A stretch of DNA of 64,000 nucleotides from Pisolithus tinctorius (taxonomy: Eukaryota > Basidiomycota > Agaricomycetes > Boletales > Pisolithaceae), in NCBI GenBank assembly GCA_024663395.1, contig JANFAH010000047.1, positions 248,001 through 312,000 of the forward strand. Direction: 5' to 3'. The notes beneath the pieces are model-generated. The model saw nothing but the letters and a program-made list of their open reading frames with translations, was not told the DNA's origin and did no database searches. The position numbers and the translations under genes were made by a program. Position 1 is the stretch's first letter; each line of letters starts with the position of its first letter. Below, piece by piece: positions 43,340 through 54,973 of this stretch.

Positions 43340-45648
43340 TTCAGAATTTATGAAATGTGGAAGGGGTTGCAGTCTGTTGTGAGGTCATGTCAGCATTAAA
43401 ACTTGTTTCCCAGAATTAGGGTTGTGGATTTCTAGAGACTGTTCTCCATCAGGGAAATCATGAAGGACACTGGAGAGTAGGCAGAAGAAGGGTCAACCAA
43501 GCAGTAAGTTGAAATGCATGCAATCAACGACCTGGATTTGTAGATGGGCCTTGACATTTCCTATGCACAAGGTGGCATTCTCTATGACCTCAAGGGTGCT
43601 TTCTTTGGATTGGTTAGTGGCCTTGAGAGTCATGGTCATGTCAGTATGGAGAGGGGCCTCTAAGGCTTCCCACAACTCCTGTCACAAGGCCACTACCTGG
43701 CATCTGCTGTCCAGAATACATTTGACATGGAGTTTGTCCATAAATATTCCATCAACAGCACATAAGGGAGCTGTAGTGAGGCCTACACACTTCCCTTCTG
43801 TGTCTCTGACCCAGTACTGCTCATAGGATGCCCAGGCAACCAAGGGTGTCACATCTAATGCAGTTTCTAAACTCCCAATCATTATCTTCTTCATTGCAGC
43901 CAGTTCTCTGACCTGCTTGCAAATCTCTGGGCTGACAGCTAATAGGTCTTTAGTGGAGATCTTCATCTTTGCATCTAAGACCTGGTTTACCATCCACTTG
44001 GTTGCCACAGCCTCATTGAAGCTGCTTTGGTAATGGAATTGACATGCAGAATTTGTAGATGGCTTAGGCTTCCAGAGATCTGTAAGATTAGGAGCAACTG
44101 GAGCTTTTCCAGATGCTGGGGCTTCTGAAGATGAGGCAGGGTTAGCCGGAGCAGGATTACTGACTGGGATAGGGGGCGCTGGCATGTTGGCTGATGCTGG
44201 GACTGCTAGTGCTGGCCTTTGATGACAAACTGGGACTTCTACACCATCGAAGCAAGCTGGCTTCTTTTTCTTGATAGCATTCTTCAACTCTTCTACCTGT
44301 GCATAAGCCCTTGCTAAGGCATGTTGGTCCTCTTTGTCAGCATCCTCCTCTAGGTCTTTGTCAACTAGATAGGAAGAGGGGTGTAGGTTGACTTGGTATT
44401 CCAAGGCATCCTTGTTGCTGAAGAACATTGTGCTGATGAGATGGGGAGGCATATCATGCCTGCAGGATGAGGATGACTGCTGGCTGGGTTGCTGAACTGA
44501 GACAAGGTTTGCTGAGGCAATGATTGAGTCACACATGGCAAGGAAGTTATTGATCTTTTCCTTGAAATTACAACCTGCAGCTGTCCTAGGAATGTCAGAG
44601 CTGTCTGGCATGGAAACTCTTCCTCCAATCAGGGAGCATTTCCCAGCTTGTACATATTCATGACACAGCACACACTCTGCAGTTCTGTGGCCATCTGTTC
44701 CTCCACAGAAGAAACACTGTGGGTCAAAGGAATGATGGAATTGTCCTTCTTGACCTTTTTGAGGAGATGAGGCAGAAACAGGTTGCTGAGTGACATGAAC
44801 ATACTCTCATTTCAAGATAGTAGGAACAGTCAGTGAAGAAGATGGAGTGGAATTCTGGGGAAACAGTGTTGATGAATCTGGCTGAGGGAGGTTTCATTTG
44901 GCCCCACTGAGCAGGTAGTTGCCATGTTTATAGACTGTATCAAACTCCCATGGTTTGTTGATGTCATGATCTAAGTCAGAGAGTTGCAATTGTGTGAGCA
45001 AGGAATTCTGAAACCTTGGGGGAAACCCCTCAAGGAATTTCTCATTGATGTAGTCCTCAGGGAGTTTCTTCTTCTGGATGAGGCTGAGGATGCATCAGAA
45101 TTCTCAGATGTATTTCCCAAGATCTTCCAGCAATCCCATCAGTTTCTGAACTTGATGGTAGAGTAAGGTTTCAAGGTCAGCTTTAGTATAGCAATGATCT
45201 CTCACTGAGGCACCTGGATAGTAGTTCAGGAGTTCTTTGGGAAATGCATCCCAGTCATTGAAGCCATCAGTTGTAGCATCTAAGGTGGACCAAAACTCTG
45301 CCTCATTGTGGTCAGTGTAATGAATGACCCAGTGGATCTTATCTTTACAGTTCTTGACATTCAGCAGGAGGATTGAAGGGTTCCTCAAAGTTGAAGCCTC
45401 CTGGAAATGCTGGGTAAAATGCTGGGGACTCTGGGCTCCAAAAGATCTCATCTAAACTGAGATCTGAGTCTGACAAGTGTGGCTCTGAAACATCTCTAGG
45501 ACCAGCTACCAGAATTAAGATTTCTGATGAGGAAATAGATAGTCTGCAGAAGGGCTCTAGGAGCTCTTCAAGTTCAGTTCTTTGATGAGTGGGTTGTAAG
45601 GGTCTCCTTTTGAGATCTACAGACCCCTTGTGGTGGGCTCCAAAATGT
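43340..45648 (-). pseudogene. Gypsy B Gag and protease
   Basis: Parallel to A. The capsid part lies at 45451-45000 (DKIHWVIHYTDHNEAEFWST, YYPGASVRDHCYTKADLETL), and the Cys array near 44720-44640. A long linker (44671-43682) includes a 4-5 codon acidic insertion absent in A (DLEEDADKEDQ). The protease start is CILDSRCQVVAL, where the DSG Gly has become Arg, so the active site is damaged. The stop after VVAL is the same TGA as in A. The rest of the protease (43675-43490) reads WEALEAPLHTDMTMTL then HFNLLLG. Confidence 0.83.
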
Positions 45649-46139
45649 TGTGGGACATGACTTCTGGGAAGCATGTAACTAGAGGAAGGCTGAAGGGAGA
45701 ATTCCCTAGGATTGCCCCAAGGGGTGCTGCATGGATGGAAGGAGAAGTTGAGAATAAGACTAGAAGGGGGGTGGGGGGAATTTGAGCAAGAGCCATGGGA
45801 TTTAATTCTGGACAGATGCAGATGTGTGAGGAACAGTGAGATGGGTATATGAAATTCTGAGAAGCTGCTATGCATCAAGAAGAGTGAATTCAAAGCAAAA
45901 GGGATATGGGATAAGGTGTGCAGGACTGGAGGATGCAGGAGACACAAAGACCACTGGGGACACTGAAGACACTGTAGACTCTATATATGCACTTAGACTC
46001 TGAGAACTCTCAAACTCACAGAACACAGACAGATAGTGACTCTAAAGGTGGGTGGTATATTTCTGATATCATGGCAGAATTATATAGTACAAGGGAAGTA
46101 GGTACAATTTGGAGTAAGGTGGGGTGGAAAAACTAAAGG
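45649..46139 (-). repeat. 5' LTR of gypsy B, inner part
   Basis: On the plus strand it begins TGTGGGACATGACTTCTGGG, the reverse of the A LTR end. It runs to 46139, where gypsy C is inserted, and continues at 51591. The bases inside it, CAAAATGTTG and then CCTTGTGGTGGGCTCCA on the other side, mirror the primer-site region of A. Confidence 0.9.
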
Positions 46140-46987
46140 TGTCATGACCATGACACTGATATAAGCCCCTAACACCTACCCTGCCCTCCTCTGACATGTT
46201 CTCATGCTTCTCTGCCCTCTTCCGACGCATTCCCACACTTCTCCACCCTCCTCCAATGTGTTCCCATGCTCCTCTGACCCTCCTGACACATCTCCATGCC
46301 TCTCCAAGGTCCCCTGTCCATGTTCTGACCAACTCCACTCAACTCTGCCCTAGGGTTGGTTGCATGGGCTGTCAGACTTGCAGCCCTGCATTCTAGATAG
46401 GGTTCCACCCTTGTGTCAGTTTTTCTCCATTCTTCCACTCCTTCAGTATTTACCCTCTCTTCCTTGTTGTAGCAGCTTCCTTGTCTCAGTTAAGGTCCCT
46501 GTCACCCCTACCCTCTATCCCTTGTGTTGGAGGGACTGCTAACCCATTATACACTTATTGGTTTGCATTCTACACTGCACTGCCCTTGACCTACATTGTA
46601 TATAAGGCCATGTAGTACTCTGATGTAATCAGTATGAATATCAAATAAAGTCCCCACCTTCGACTCCCTCTCAGTTCCCTCTGGAGTTTCATCTCCACTT
46701 CCTCTGAGTCTGCTCCACCTCTAAAATATGAGGGCTGAGCTCATGCAAGGGGGCAGTGCACTAGCTGAACCCAACACCCTCTCATCTGACCTCTGACCTC
46801 TGACCTCTGACTCTGACTCCAACCTCAGCCTCTGAAACTTTCCTCCATACCCCTCCACTCACTGTTTGTCAAATATCTCCCCACCCAGTGGTCAGATTTG
46901 CTTTGGACTTTGACCACTGTACCCTGCAGCCCAACCCGCTCCAACTCCACCCTAAGAGGAAGCCAGGGGTGTTGTCTGACCTTGACA
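46140..46987 (+). repeat. 5' LTR of gypsy C
   Basis: 848 bp; TGTCATGACC start, ACCTTGACA end. It contains the GAGGGCTGAG..TGCAAGGGGG block shared with LTR Y. It has a run of CTGACCTCTGACCTCTGAC (about 46787) that is shorter in the 3' LTR, which accounts for most of the 14-bp length difference. Confidence 0.93.
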
Positions 46988-47039
46988 GTATATTTGTACT
47001 ATCACTTGTACAAGCTCTCTCACTTCCCCTACCATGTCC

Positions 47040-48243
47040 ACTATGCCTCCCATGACATGTCTCTGACAACAGGATGCTACCAAAGCCCTTGCTACAGCCT
47101 TGGCAAACCCCCAATGTCTCCCTTTGGTTGTTGAGCCCTTCCAGAGCTTCTCCTCCAGGGGGCACTCCAACTCTGACCCTGCTCCAGACAGCACCTCATG
47201 TGCTGCACCCTCCATCCATCAGCAGTCCACCCTCTGCTCTCTGCCACCTCCTATCATCATTCACCCTGGCAGAGATGGACCAGGTGACCATGATGATGAC
47301 CCCAACAATCCTGACTACCATCCTGGTAGTGGGCCTGATGACAAGGATGATCCCAACAACCTTGTGGATCCCCTTGATGACCCAGTCCTTGCTCTGACCC
47401 AGGCCATCCATGCCCTAGCCCACTCCAACTAGTGCTCTGGACTCTGCTCCATGAACCAAAGTCTGCAAGCCGGACACCTTTGATGGGTCTGACCCTAAAA
47501 AACTCTGTGAGTTCCTGGTCCAATGCAAGCTCAATTTCCAGGACCACCCTTGGGCATTCTGCTCCAACTGAGCCAAGGTCACATATGTGCAGTCCTACCT
47601 TAAGGGCATGGCATTGGCCTGGTTTGAACCAGATCTCCTCAATCCAGATGATCACCTTAATCATCCACTGTGGATGGATGACCTCCATGAGTTCCTCCAT
47701 GAGCTCACTACCAACTTCAGCCCTCATGATGCTGCTGCTGATGCTGTCCAGCATCTGGAAAATCTTACCATGAAGGACTCTTCATGTATTGCAAAGTACT
47801 TAGTGGAGTTCAACCATTGGGCTTCTCAGGTAAAAGACTATGGTGAAGGCACACTCTGCCACTGCTTCTACTTGGGTCTCCCTGATCACATCAAGGATGA
47901 AGTGTCCCATGTCAGCAAGCCTGCCACTCTTCATGCACTCCATGAGTTGGCCCAGACAGTAGATGCACACTACTGGGAGCACAAGTCAGAAGTCTCCCAC
48001 TCTGCCAAGCCTCCTCCTGCCAAAAGAACTCTGCCCTGCACCTCTGACTCTAAGCTGAAACCCTCTGCATCATCCTCCACCCCTAAGTCTGACTCTAAAA
48101 AGGCCAAAGCGCCAAAGTCTGACATCAACCATCTCAGAAAAGATGGCAAGCTCACAGCAGCTGAGCAGCTCTGCTGCCTTACTGGTGGGCTGTGCCTCTT
48201 CTGTGGTGAACCTGGCCACTCCACCAAGGATTGCCAAAGTTGA
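47040..48243 (+). pseudogene. Gypsy C Gag
   Basis: The N-terminal piece (47100-47430) is acidic (HPGRDGPGDHDDDPNNPDYH, then DPLDDPVLALTQAIHALAHS). After a shift comes the capsid: KPDTFDGSDPKKLCEFLVQC, then FQDHPWAFCSN, a stop at 47570, and from 47587 a 218-residue frame. That frame has YLKGMALAWFEPDLLNPDDH, FSPHDAAADAVQHLENLTMK, CIAKYLVEFNHWASQVKDYG and LGLPDHIKDEVSHVSKPATL. It ends in a classic CCHC knuckle, CLFCGEPGHSTKDC. Gag coats the RNA and forms the particle. Frame breaks make this copy defective. Confidence 0.88.
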
Positions 48244-48720
48244 CTTCCCATGCTGCCAAGGCCCATGCTGCTCAGGCTGCCACTCCGACTACTCTGCCTG
48301 CAGAGAGGTCAGAGCCAAAAAGTTAACCTGCTCCTCCAGGGAGCCTGTATGTCCTGGAGGAAGTGTTGATCCCATCCATGCAGAAGTCCACCTCAATGCA
48401 TCCACTCTTTCTGATCCTAATTCTCTTCTTCCAACTATTTCTCTTCCTGATTTCTCTGTAGATACTTTCCCCACTCTGGTTGACTCAGGCTTGTCACACT
48501 GTTTCATCGACCCCTCTTTAGTTAAAAAATATAAAATCCCAACAAATAAAGTCTCTCCACCTATTCCTCTCCAACTGTTTGATGGTACTAGTAATACTGC
48601 CATTTCCCAAGTAGTAAATTTCTCCATCCACTTTGCCTCTGGCGATGTCTTCCTCCCTCTGACTACCATGAGTTTGCTGATGTCTTTAGTAAAGCAATAG
48701 CTACTGAACTCCCTCCACAC
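48244..48720 (+). pseudogene. Gypsy C protease
   Basis: PTLVDSGLSHCFIDPSLVKK (48470-48530) is the retroviral-type aspartic protease site with DSG intact and the usual FID strand. PLQLFDGTSNTAISQVVNFS follows. The frame runs 48143-48700 without stop. A stretch rich in Cys and His (48260-48340) before it is probably the shifted continuation of gag. Confidence 0.82.
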
Positions 48721-50150
48721 CCCAGCTTTGATTTAAATATAGATCTCGAAGAAGGGGCTTCTCTGCCTCTAGGCACTGTCTACTCCCTCTCTCTGCCTGA
48801 GCTAGAGGCACTCCACACCTTCATAGATGAGCACCTCAGCTACAGTTTCATTAAACAGTCAACCTCTGCCCATGGTGCTCCTGTCCTCTTCATTAAGAAG
48901 AAAGATGGCTCACTCTGCCTCTGTGTGGATTACCAAGGACTCAATAAAATCACCAAGAAAGACCACTACCTGCTTCCTCTCATCTCTGACTTGCTCAATT
49001 CTCTGAGCTGCACTAAAATCTATAGTAAAATCAACCTCCACCATGCCTACCACTTAGTCCAAATCAGTGCTGGTGATGAATGGAAAACTGCCTTTCACAC
49101 TTGCTATGGTTCCTATGAATGGTTGGTTATGCCTTTCAGTCTTACTAATGCACCAGTGGCTTTCCAGTGGTTTGTTAACAGCATCTTTGCTGACATGCTC
49201 GATGTCTGTGTTGTTGTTTACCTTGATGACATCCTCATCTACTCCCACAACAAGGAGTTGCACTGCCAACATGTACAAGAGGTCCTCCACTGCCTCCACC
49301 AGCATAGCCTCTTTGCTAAGCTGGAAAAGTGTGAGTTCCACCAAGACTCTGTCAAGTACCTTGGCTATGTCCTCTCCCCATCTGGTTTGACCATGTCCAC
49401 TGATAAGGTCCAGTCCATTCATGATTGGCCTGAACCATGCAAGGTTAAAGACATCCAATCCTTTCTTGGGTTTGCAAACTTCTACTGTCAGTTCATTAGT
49501 AACTACTCTGACATAGTTGTTCTGCTCACCTGCCTCACTCAGAAGGGCACTCCTTGGAGCTTCTCCAAGGAATGCCACTCTGCTTTCCTCTGCCTTAAGA
49601 CCACCTTCACCTCTGCTCCAATCCTTACTCATTGGGTGCCTGATGCCCCTGTCACAGTTGAGACTGATGCATCAGACTATGCCATCACAAGTATCCTCTT
49701 GATTACCTGCTCTGATGGTGAACTCTGCCTGGTTGCCTTTTACTCCCACACACTCACTGCTCTGGAGCTCAACTATGACACTCATGATAAGGAGTTGTTG
49801 GTGATTTTTGAGGCCTTCTGCCACTGGTGACATTACTTGGAAGGCTCCACCACTCCAGCTGACATGGTGACTGACCATAAAAATTTGGAGTATTTCTCCA
49901 CCTCTAAGGTCCTAACCCACCATCAGGCTCATTGGTCAGAGTACCTCTCCCAGTTCAACCTAGCCATCTGTTTCTGCCCTGGCTGCCTTGGAGCCAAGCC
50001 CAATGCACTTACCTGCTGCTGGGATGTTTACCCAAAAGAGGGGGATAAGGACTATGTGCAGGTAAACCCTCATAAACTCTGCCCTGTGTTTACCCAGGAA
50101 CAGTTTGCTTCATCCCTCCACACTACCAACCTCTTGGCCCCTGTGCTCTG
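48721..50150 (+). pseudogene. Gypsy C RT and RNase H
   Basis: The frame 48720-49830 covers SLPLGTVYSLSLPELEALHT, then PVLFIKKKDGSLCLCVDYQG (fingers), IYSKINLHHAYHLVQISAGD, WLVMPFSLTNAPVAFQWFVN and VVVYLDDILIYSHN with the YLDD site. KLEKCEFHQDSVKYLGYVLS and IQSFLGFANFYCQFISNYS follow (thumb). RNase H shows VTVETDASDYAI (first Asp), LNYDTHDKELLVIFEAFCHW (Glu), and after one TGA (again an expected CGA Arg) MVTDHKNLEYFSTSKVLT (second Asp). The two catalytic sites are intact; one stop at 49828 separates the last RNase H strand. Confidence 0.92.
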
Positions 50151-50743
50151 AGCTGCCATGATCTTTGATGTTGAGCAGCTCCATGCCAACATCATCTCTG
50201 CACTGCCCTCTGACCCCATCTCTGCTTCCCATCTCCCAACTCCAACAGACCTCCACTGGTCATTAGACCACAAGGGTCTCCTCTGCCTTGATGGCCACAT
50301 CTTTGTCCCTGACATTGATGGCCTCCACCTCTGAGTGCTTTGGTTTAAACATGACCATCTGCTTGCAGGTCACTTTGGGCAGAGCTGCACTGTAGAGCCT
50401 GTTCACCACAAGTACATATGGCCTAACCTCCACACTGATGTAAAAAACTATGTCAGGTCCTGCACCACTTGTGGTCACAGCAAGGTCCCTCATCACTGCC
50501 CCTTCAGCCTACTGATACTGGAGTCTCTCTCATTTTCACTAATAAGGGATACCACCCAAACTTGTCAGTTTACTCTGACTGCAATCTCACCTCTCCAAAG
50601 GCCCATAACTATGTGGGTGCTGGCAACAGAGTTAGAACATGCCTCCAAGTTGTTGGCTGCTTACCATGCTCACTATCCTCACAAACCTGGACCTTACTCA
50701 CCTCTGTTGTAGCTTTGCTATGGCCTTCAGGGGTTCAGGTCCT
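50151..50743 (+). pseudogene. Gypsy C integrase with internal deletion
   Basis: The N-terminal zinc module is there: HDHLLAGHFGQ and CTTCGHSKVPHH (50340-50490). About 30 bases later the sequence reads TNKGYHPNLSVYSD, which in relatives lies beyond the catalytic Glu in the core-to-C-terminal linker. The whole D,D,E core is thus missing, a deletion of roughly 500-600 bp near 50500-50540. Without it the copy can only move with help from another element's integrase. Confidence 0.8.
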
Positions 50744-50752
50744 AAGGGGGGG
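50744..50752 (+). promoter_or_regulatory. Polypurine tract of gypsy C
   Basis: AAGGGGGGG followed by ATAC and then the LTR start TGTCATGA. Confidence 0.8.
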
Positions 50753-50756
50753 ATAC

Positions 50757-51590
50757 TGTCATGATCATGACACTGATGTAAGCCCCTAACACCTACCCTG
50801 CCCTCCTCCAACATGTTCCCACACTTCTCTGCCCTCTTCTGATGCATTCCCATGCATCTCCGCCCTCCTCTGATGTGTTCCCATGCTCCTCCAACCCTCC
50901 TGACACATCTCCATGCCTCTCCAAGGTCCCCTGTCCATGTTCTGACCAACTCCACTCAACTCTGCCCTAGGGTTGGTCACATGGGCTGTTGGACTTGTGG
51001 CCCTGCATTCTAGATAGGGTTCCACCCTTGTGTCAGTTTTTCTCCATTCTTCCACTCCTTCAGTATTTACCCTCTCTTCCTTGTTGTAGTAGTTTCCTTG
51101 TCTCAGTTAAGGTCCCTGTCACCCCTACCCTCTATCCCTTGTGTTGGAGGGACTGCTAACCTGTTATACACTTATTGGTTTACATTCTACACTGCACTGC
51201 CCTTGACCTACATCATATATAAGGCCATGTAGTACTCTGATGTAATCAGTATGAATATCAAATAAAGTCCCCACCTTCGACTCCATCTCAGTTCCCTCCA
51301 GAGTTTCATCTCCACTTCCTCTGAGTCCACTCCACCTCTGAAATATGAGGGCTGAGCTCATGCAAGGGGGCAGTGCACTAGCTGAACCCAACACCCTCTC
51401 ATCTGACCTCTGACTCTGACTCCAACCTCAGCCTCCAAAACTTTCCTCCATACCCCTCCACTCACTGTTTGTCAAGTATCTTGCCACCCAGTGGTCAGAT
51501 TCACTTCAGACTTTGACTGCTGTACTCTGCAGCCCAACCTGCTCCAACTCCGCCCTAAGAGGAAGCCAGGGGTGTTGTCTGACCTTGACA
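50757..51590 (+). repeat. 3' LTR of gypsy C
   Basis: 834 bp; near-identical partner of 46140-46987, with C/T and G/A differences and a shorter CTGACCT run. Confidence 0.93.
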
Positions 51591-52115
51591 AAAAGACCAG
51601 AAAATAAAGGAAAGGACATCAGATGTCAGCAAATTACAGATGCACATGAAATAGTCTGGTGGGTAGTAGACAAGAGTAAAAATGGGACAATGGTAAGGGG
51701 TATCTTCCAACAGAACAAGGGTATGTGTACAAGTGAGAGGTGGACCTGGCAAGAGGGAGCAGCACAGGAGGGCAGAGCATAGCATACTCTCACAAAGTCC
51801 AGCTTGTGGAATTTAGGGTGACAGGGGAAACCAGAGTTTGTTAGAGGCAAGTGGCACAGATGACTGGTGATGTGGGTGAGTGGTGGCACAGCTACTGAAT
51901 TCCAGATGACTCTGAGAAAATGCAGGATTTCTGGATCAGTGTTTTGATGACTGGGCGACATGCTGAAGGTCAGTAGAAACTCTGAAGGCAACAGGGGTTG
52001 GGAGGAAACATGAGGAAATGAGTGGGAAAAATTCCAAAATGGGTTTGTTGCAGAGGCCTGCAGAATTTAGTGACAGATTACTGTTCCAGCCTCAGGGAGT
52101 ATATGGCTCCCTACA
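51591..52115 (-). repeat. 5' LTR of gypsy B, outer part
   Basis: Resumes the B LTR after gypsy C (AAAAGACCAGAAAATAAAGG) and ends GGCTCCCTACA at 52115, the reverse of the TGTAGGGAGCC start. The next base belongs to copia D. Confidence 0.88.
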
Positions 52116-52443
52116 CCAGATAATAAAGATAAATGGCAGAGACAGCAATCTAGAGACCAAGATAGAGATTGGGATAGGAAGTGATCTAGTAAATGCTCCA
52201 GATGATCAGATAAGGTGCATTGCATGGTGGAGAACACAGACTCCAAAGATGATGCAGCATTTTCTTCTACCAATAGTGTAGATACAAAGTCCCCCAAATC
52301 AGAGACTTATTCTGCATACATGTGGTTGGCTGATAGTGCTACAACATCACACATCTATGCTCATCATGAAGCATTACTACCTACAAGGTACTACCAGACA
52401 AAACAGTCTCCAGGATAGGTACCAAGCCAGCTGCCATACCCAG
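52116..52443 (+). pseudogene. Copia D Gag end and protease
   Basis: The plus frame shows KDKWQRQQSRDQDRDWDRK, then an acidic linker and YMWLADSATTSHIYAHHEAL (52315-52375). This matches the copia protease site WLLDSGATSHM with SG changed to SA. It is followed by LPTRYYQTKQSPG. The frame continues past the X LTR insertion: ...KPAAIPS here joins GHGTVMVNSQIGD at 54976. The 5' part of D, including its own LTR, is missing at the B junction. Confidence 0.75.
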
Positions 52444-54973
52444 TGTCACACACCAAAGGTGTTTGGTGAGGTGGACATGGATACAGCTGATGAATGGGGA
52501 TGAAGACCATAGCCCTCATGTGAAGAAGGACAGCTGGAAATGTTGGCAGTCATCCCTCACACAAGAATGAGTCATCAATGCCAAAGAAAAAGAAGGAAGT
52601 GAGTTAGGCACTGGTTAAAATTCTTAAGCACCCATGTACAGCATTCCAGTTTTCAACATATCTCTGCCATTTCTGCAGAAACTGAAACCATTCCCACACT
52701 TGCTTATAGTGCTCAGCCACATGATCCTACCTTCCAAAATTGGAGAGGATCTGCACACTCCACATGTTTCTACAGCATGTCATGACCGTGCGTTCGTCAT
52801 AGGTCCTTACTCACTCCGCAACCTTTTCCGCCGGTCATTCGCTCACTCCGCACCAACTCCGCCCACCCTCTATTGTCTACGAACCATCTCCACTCCGACT
52901 GTTGTCGGACTTGTGTTTCTCTTCTACCGGACCGAGCGGTCCGTTCTCTAAGGGGTCATGTGACTACCTGCGCAGTCAGGTACTCCGCAGCGCGCACACC
53001 GCATGGTCCAGCATCTGGACTATTTCCTTTTCTAGATGTTCTGTGTTACCCGTTCGTATGTCCTCCGTCCACCCTTCATTCGTCGTCCAGGAAATTTTAC
53101 TTGAAAATTTATCAGTCTCCGTATGTCAGTTCCGATTCCGATTACTGTACCTCCGTAACAGTATAAAAGCATGTACTGTACTCCGCTGTTCTTCAGTACG
53201 AATATCAACTTAGTTCCTACTCCTCCTGACTCCATCTTCTGTCTGTCGGACTTACCTCCGACTCTCTGTCTGTACTCTCCCTCTGAAATACGAGGGCTGA
53301 GATCGTGCAAGGGGGTAGCGCACGAGCTAAACCCGACGCCCTCACTCCGCTCCGCCTTTGTCTCAGCGGACTTCGTTCCTGCCGACACTCCGCTAGTTGG
53401 AGTTCTGTCCCTGTGTGTCGGACTTGCTTCCGGACCCTCCTCTAGACCTTGCTAAGCATCGGAGTTGGTCGGAGTAGGCCCGGACTTGACACAGCACTCC
53501 CTTGACAAGATGCTCATTTTGCTGGTTCTTCTGATATGGCTGCCTCCACATCAATCATTTTGCTTGTCCCCTTTGCTAGGGACCATGGCTACATATATCT
53601 ACCAGGAGTTCCTACCAGCTTCTGTCCTGAAGCATCCAGGTACATCCCACCCTCATCTGCCCCCTCTCGGCCCATCCAGCTTGGACAGCATATTCTTTTT
53701 GTCAGTATGACCTCTAGGAGGACATTCTTTGGTCACCTCAGGTCTGTCATTTGCTTGGAAAGGTCTATGTGGTTGTTTCAGTCTCTCCAGTCCAAGAAGC
53801 ATATGGATCCTTCCTCTCTGCTCCCTGCAATGTCTTCATACCAGTCTTGTCCATCATTCTTCCAAAATTGTGACAGCTACAGTATAATCTACTGTTCTCC
53901 ACCCTCCCTGATCACATCCATGATGAGTATGATGCACATCTTGCCTCCTTATTGCAAGATACAGCAGAAGACACTCCCCCTTCATCCTCTCTTCCAACAG
54001 AGCCTCATTCATGAAGTTTTTATTTGCTTCACTGAGAGGATGGTTTGGGGGGGAAAGTTGTGATCCCTTATGCTCCTGTCACCCCACAGACCCCCAACAC
54101 TTGACCCCTGTTGACATCTGACTCACCCTGTCTGCTTTTGGATGTACTGTATCAGCATCAGATCAGCACTGCCTCTCTGTCATCCCACTTTGGCCCAGAA
54201 GTGATCTCTTTGAGATGTGACCTGCACAGCCTCCCCCTAATGTGATTCCAGTGCCCTTTCCCAGTTTCTGACATTACTTGACTCATACTTTGACATTCTG
54301 ACTGTTCTTGACTCACCTATTGCCAATACTTACCAATTTTTTGACCTTGCTTACTGATTCTTTGCTTTTTGGCTTACTTATCCTTACCAATGCTTACCAA
54401 TGCTTTCTAAGATGATAACCCATCATTTACATTCCTTACTCATCAGTTACCAATCACTTACCAAGTGTTTGCACCTTGTTTTCCATAGGCAATGCCCCTG
54501 TACTGTATATAAATCACTGTACTTAGATAGCTGAATAAGAAGAAGACATCAGAGAGCCCCTCTTGCTCACATTTTATCATCACTCAGTAAATCATTCAGC
54601 AGCTTTGATAGTTGAGACTTTATTAAGGGTCTAACTATTGTCTACTTTGCTTATCATTGTCTATCATCCATATACTTCACTCCAAGTCCTCCCTGAGCTC
54701 AGTGCAGCTCAGGACATCAAATTAAGTCATCATCCATCCTTCTGTAGGCTGACAGCAGTCTACCCCATTGCAATCTATTGCATTCTTGCTCCCTCTTCAT
54801 CAGGAGCACCCCCAACCCTCAGCACTTGTCTTTGAGTGTTGTAGTTTTCAAAAACCCACCCAAATCAAAGGTTCTACCATCTAGGTACCACATAGGCACA
54901 CCACCACTCGCTTTCATTGTCTTTTGTGTTGGTTTTGGTTGGTTTTCACCACTAAACCACACTTTGACTCACA
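52444..54973 (+). repeat. LTR family X, copy iii, inserted in copia D and hit by LTR Y
   Basis: It starts TGTCACACACC and ends TTTGACTCACA, as in the other X copies. Without LTR Y and its duplicated 5 bp the length is 1811 bp, against 1869 bp in copy iv. A TATATAA box is at 54506-54512. It breaks the copia D frame between protease and integrase. No clean target duplication is seen (CCCAG left, CTGGA right). The X ORF is present at 53536-54063 but frameshifted. Confidence 0.82.
52778..53491 (+). repeat. Solo LTR Y, CpG-rich, TSD CAGCA
   Basis: The 714-bp insert starts TGTCATGACCGTGCG and ends CGGACTTGACA. CAGCA flanks both sides (52773-52777 and 53492-53496), and the empty site TACAGCACTCC is present at 61433 in X copy iv. 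It has a TATAAAA box (53162-53168). Its GGGCTGAGATCGTGCAAGG block (near 53298) aligns with the C LTR. It is far richer in CpG than anything else in the window. Confidence 0.93.

Larger units (their letters stand above)
46140..51590 (+). mobile_element. Ty3/gypsy element C, 5.45 kb, integrase-deleted
   Basis: LTRs 46140-46987 and 50757-51590 both start TGTCATGA and end GACCTTGACA. Between them, on the plus strand, are gag, protease, RT, RNase H and a shortened integrase. The flanks AAAGG (46135-46139) and AAAAG (51591-51595) differ by one base and match the uninterrupted LTR sequence ACTAAAAG at 58900, so this is a 5-bp target duplication inside the B LTR. The LTR holds TATATAA (46599-46605) and AATAAAG signals. 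No chromodomain is seen. Confidence 0.93.
39403..52115 (-). mobile_element. Ty3/gypsy element B (A family), truncated, host of gypsy C
   Basis: The minus-strand copy shows the same gene order and about the same protein as A. Its 5' LTR is at the right (45649-46139 plus 51591-52115), split by gypsy C. Homology to A stops near 39403, so the region with the antisense ORF and the 3' LTR is missing. Right flank (copia D) and left flank do not match, so deletion or rearrangement removed the end. RT here is not interrupted, so the palindromic element entered A after A and B separated. Confidence 0.9.

Noticed and set aside
52444..54973. X as a Helitron or DNA transposon, since no target duplication is visible
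   Set aside because: The ends are TGT..ACA rather than TC..CTRR, a TATA box and LTR-like leader are present, and copies occur at variable sites; an LTR fits better, although proof by a paired copy is missing.
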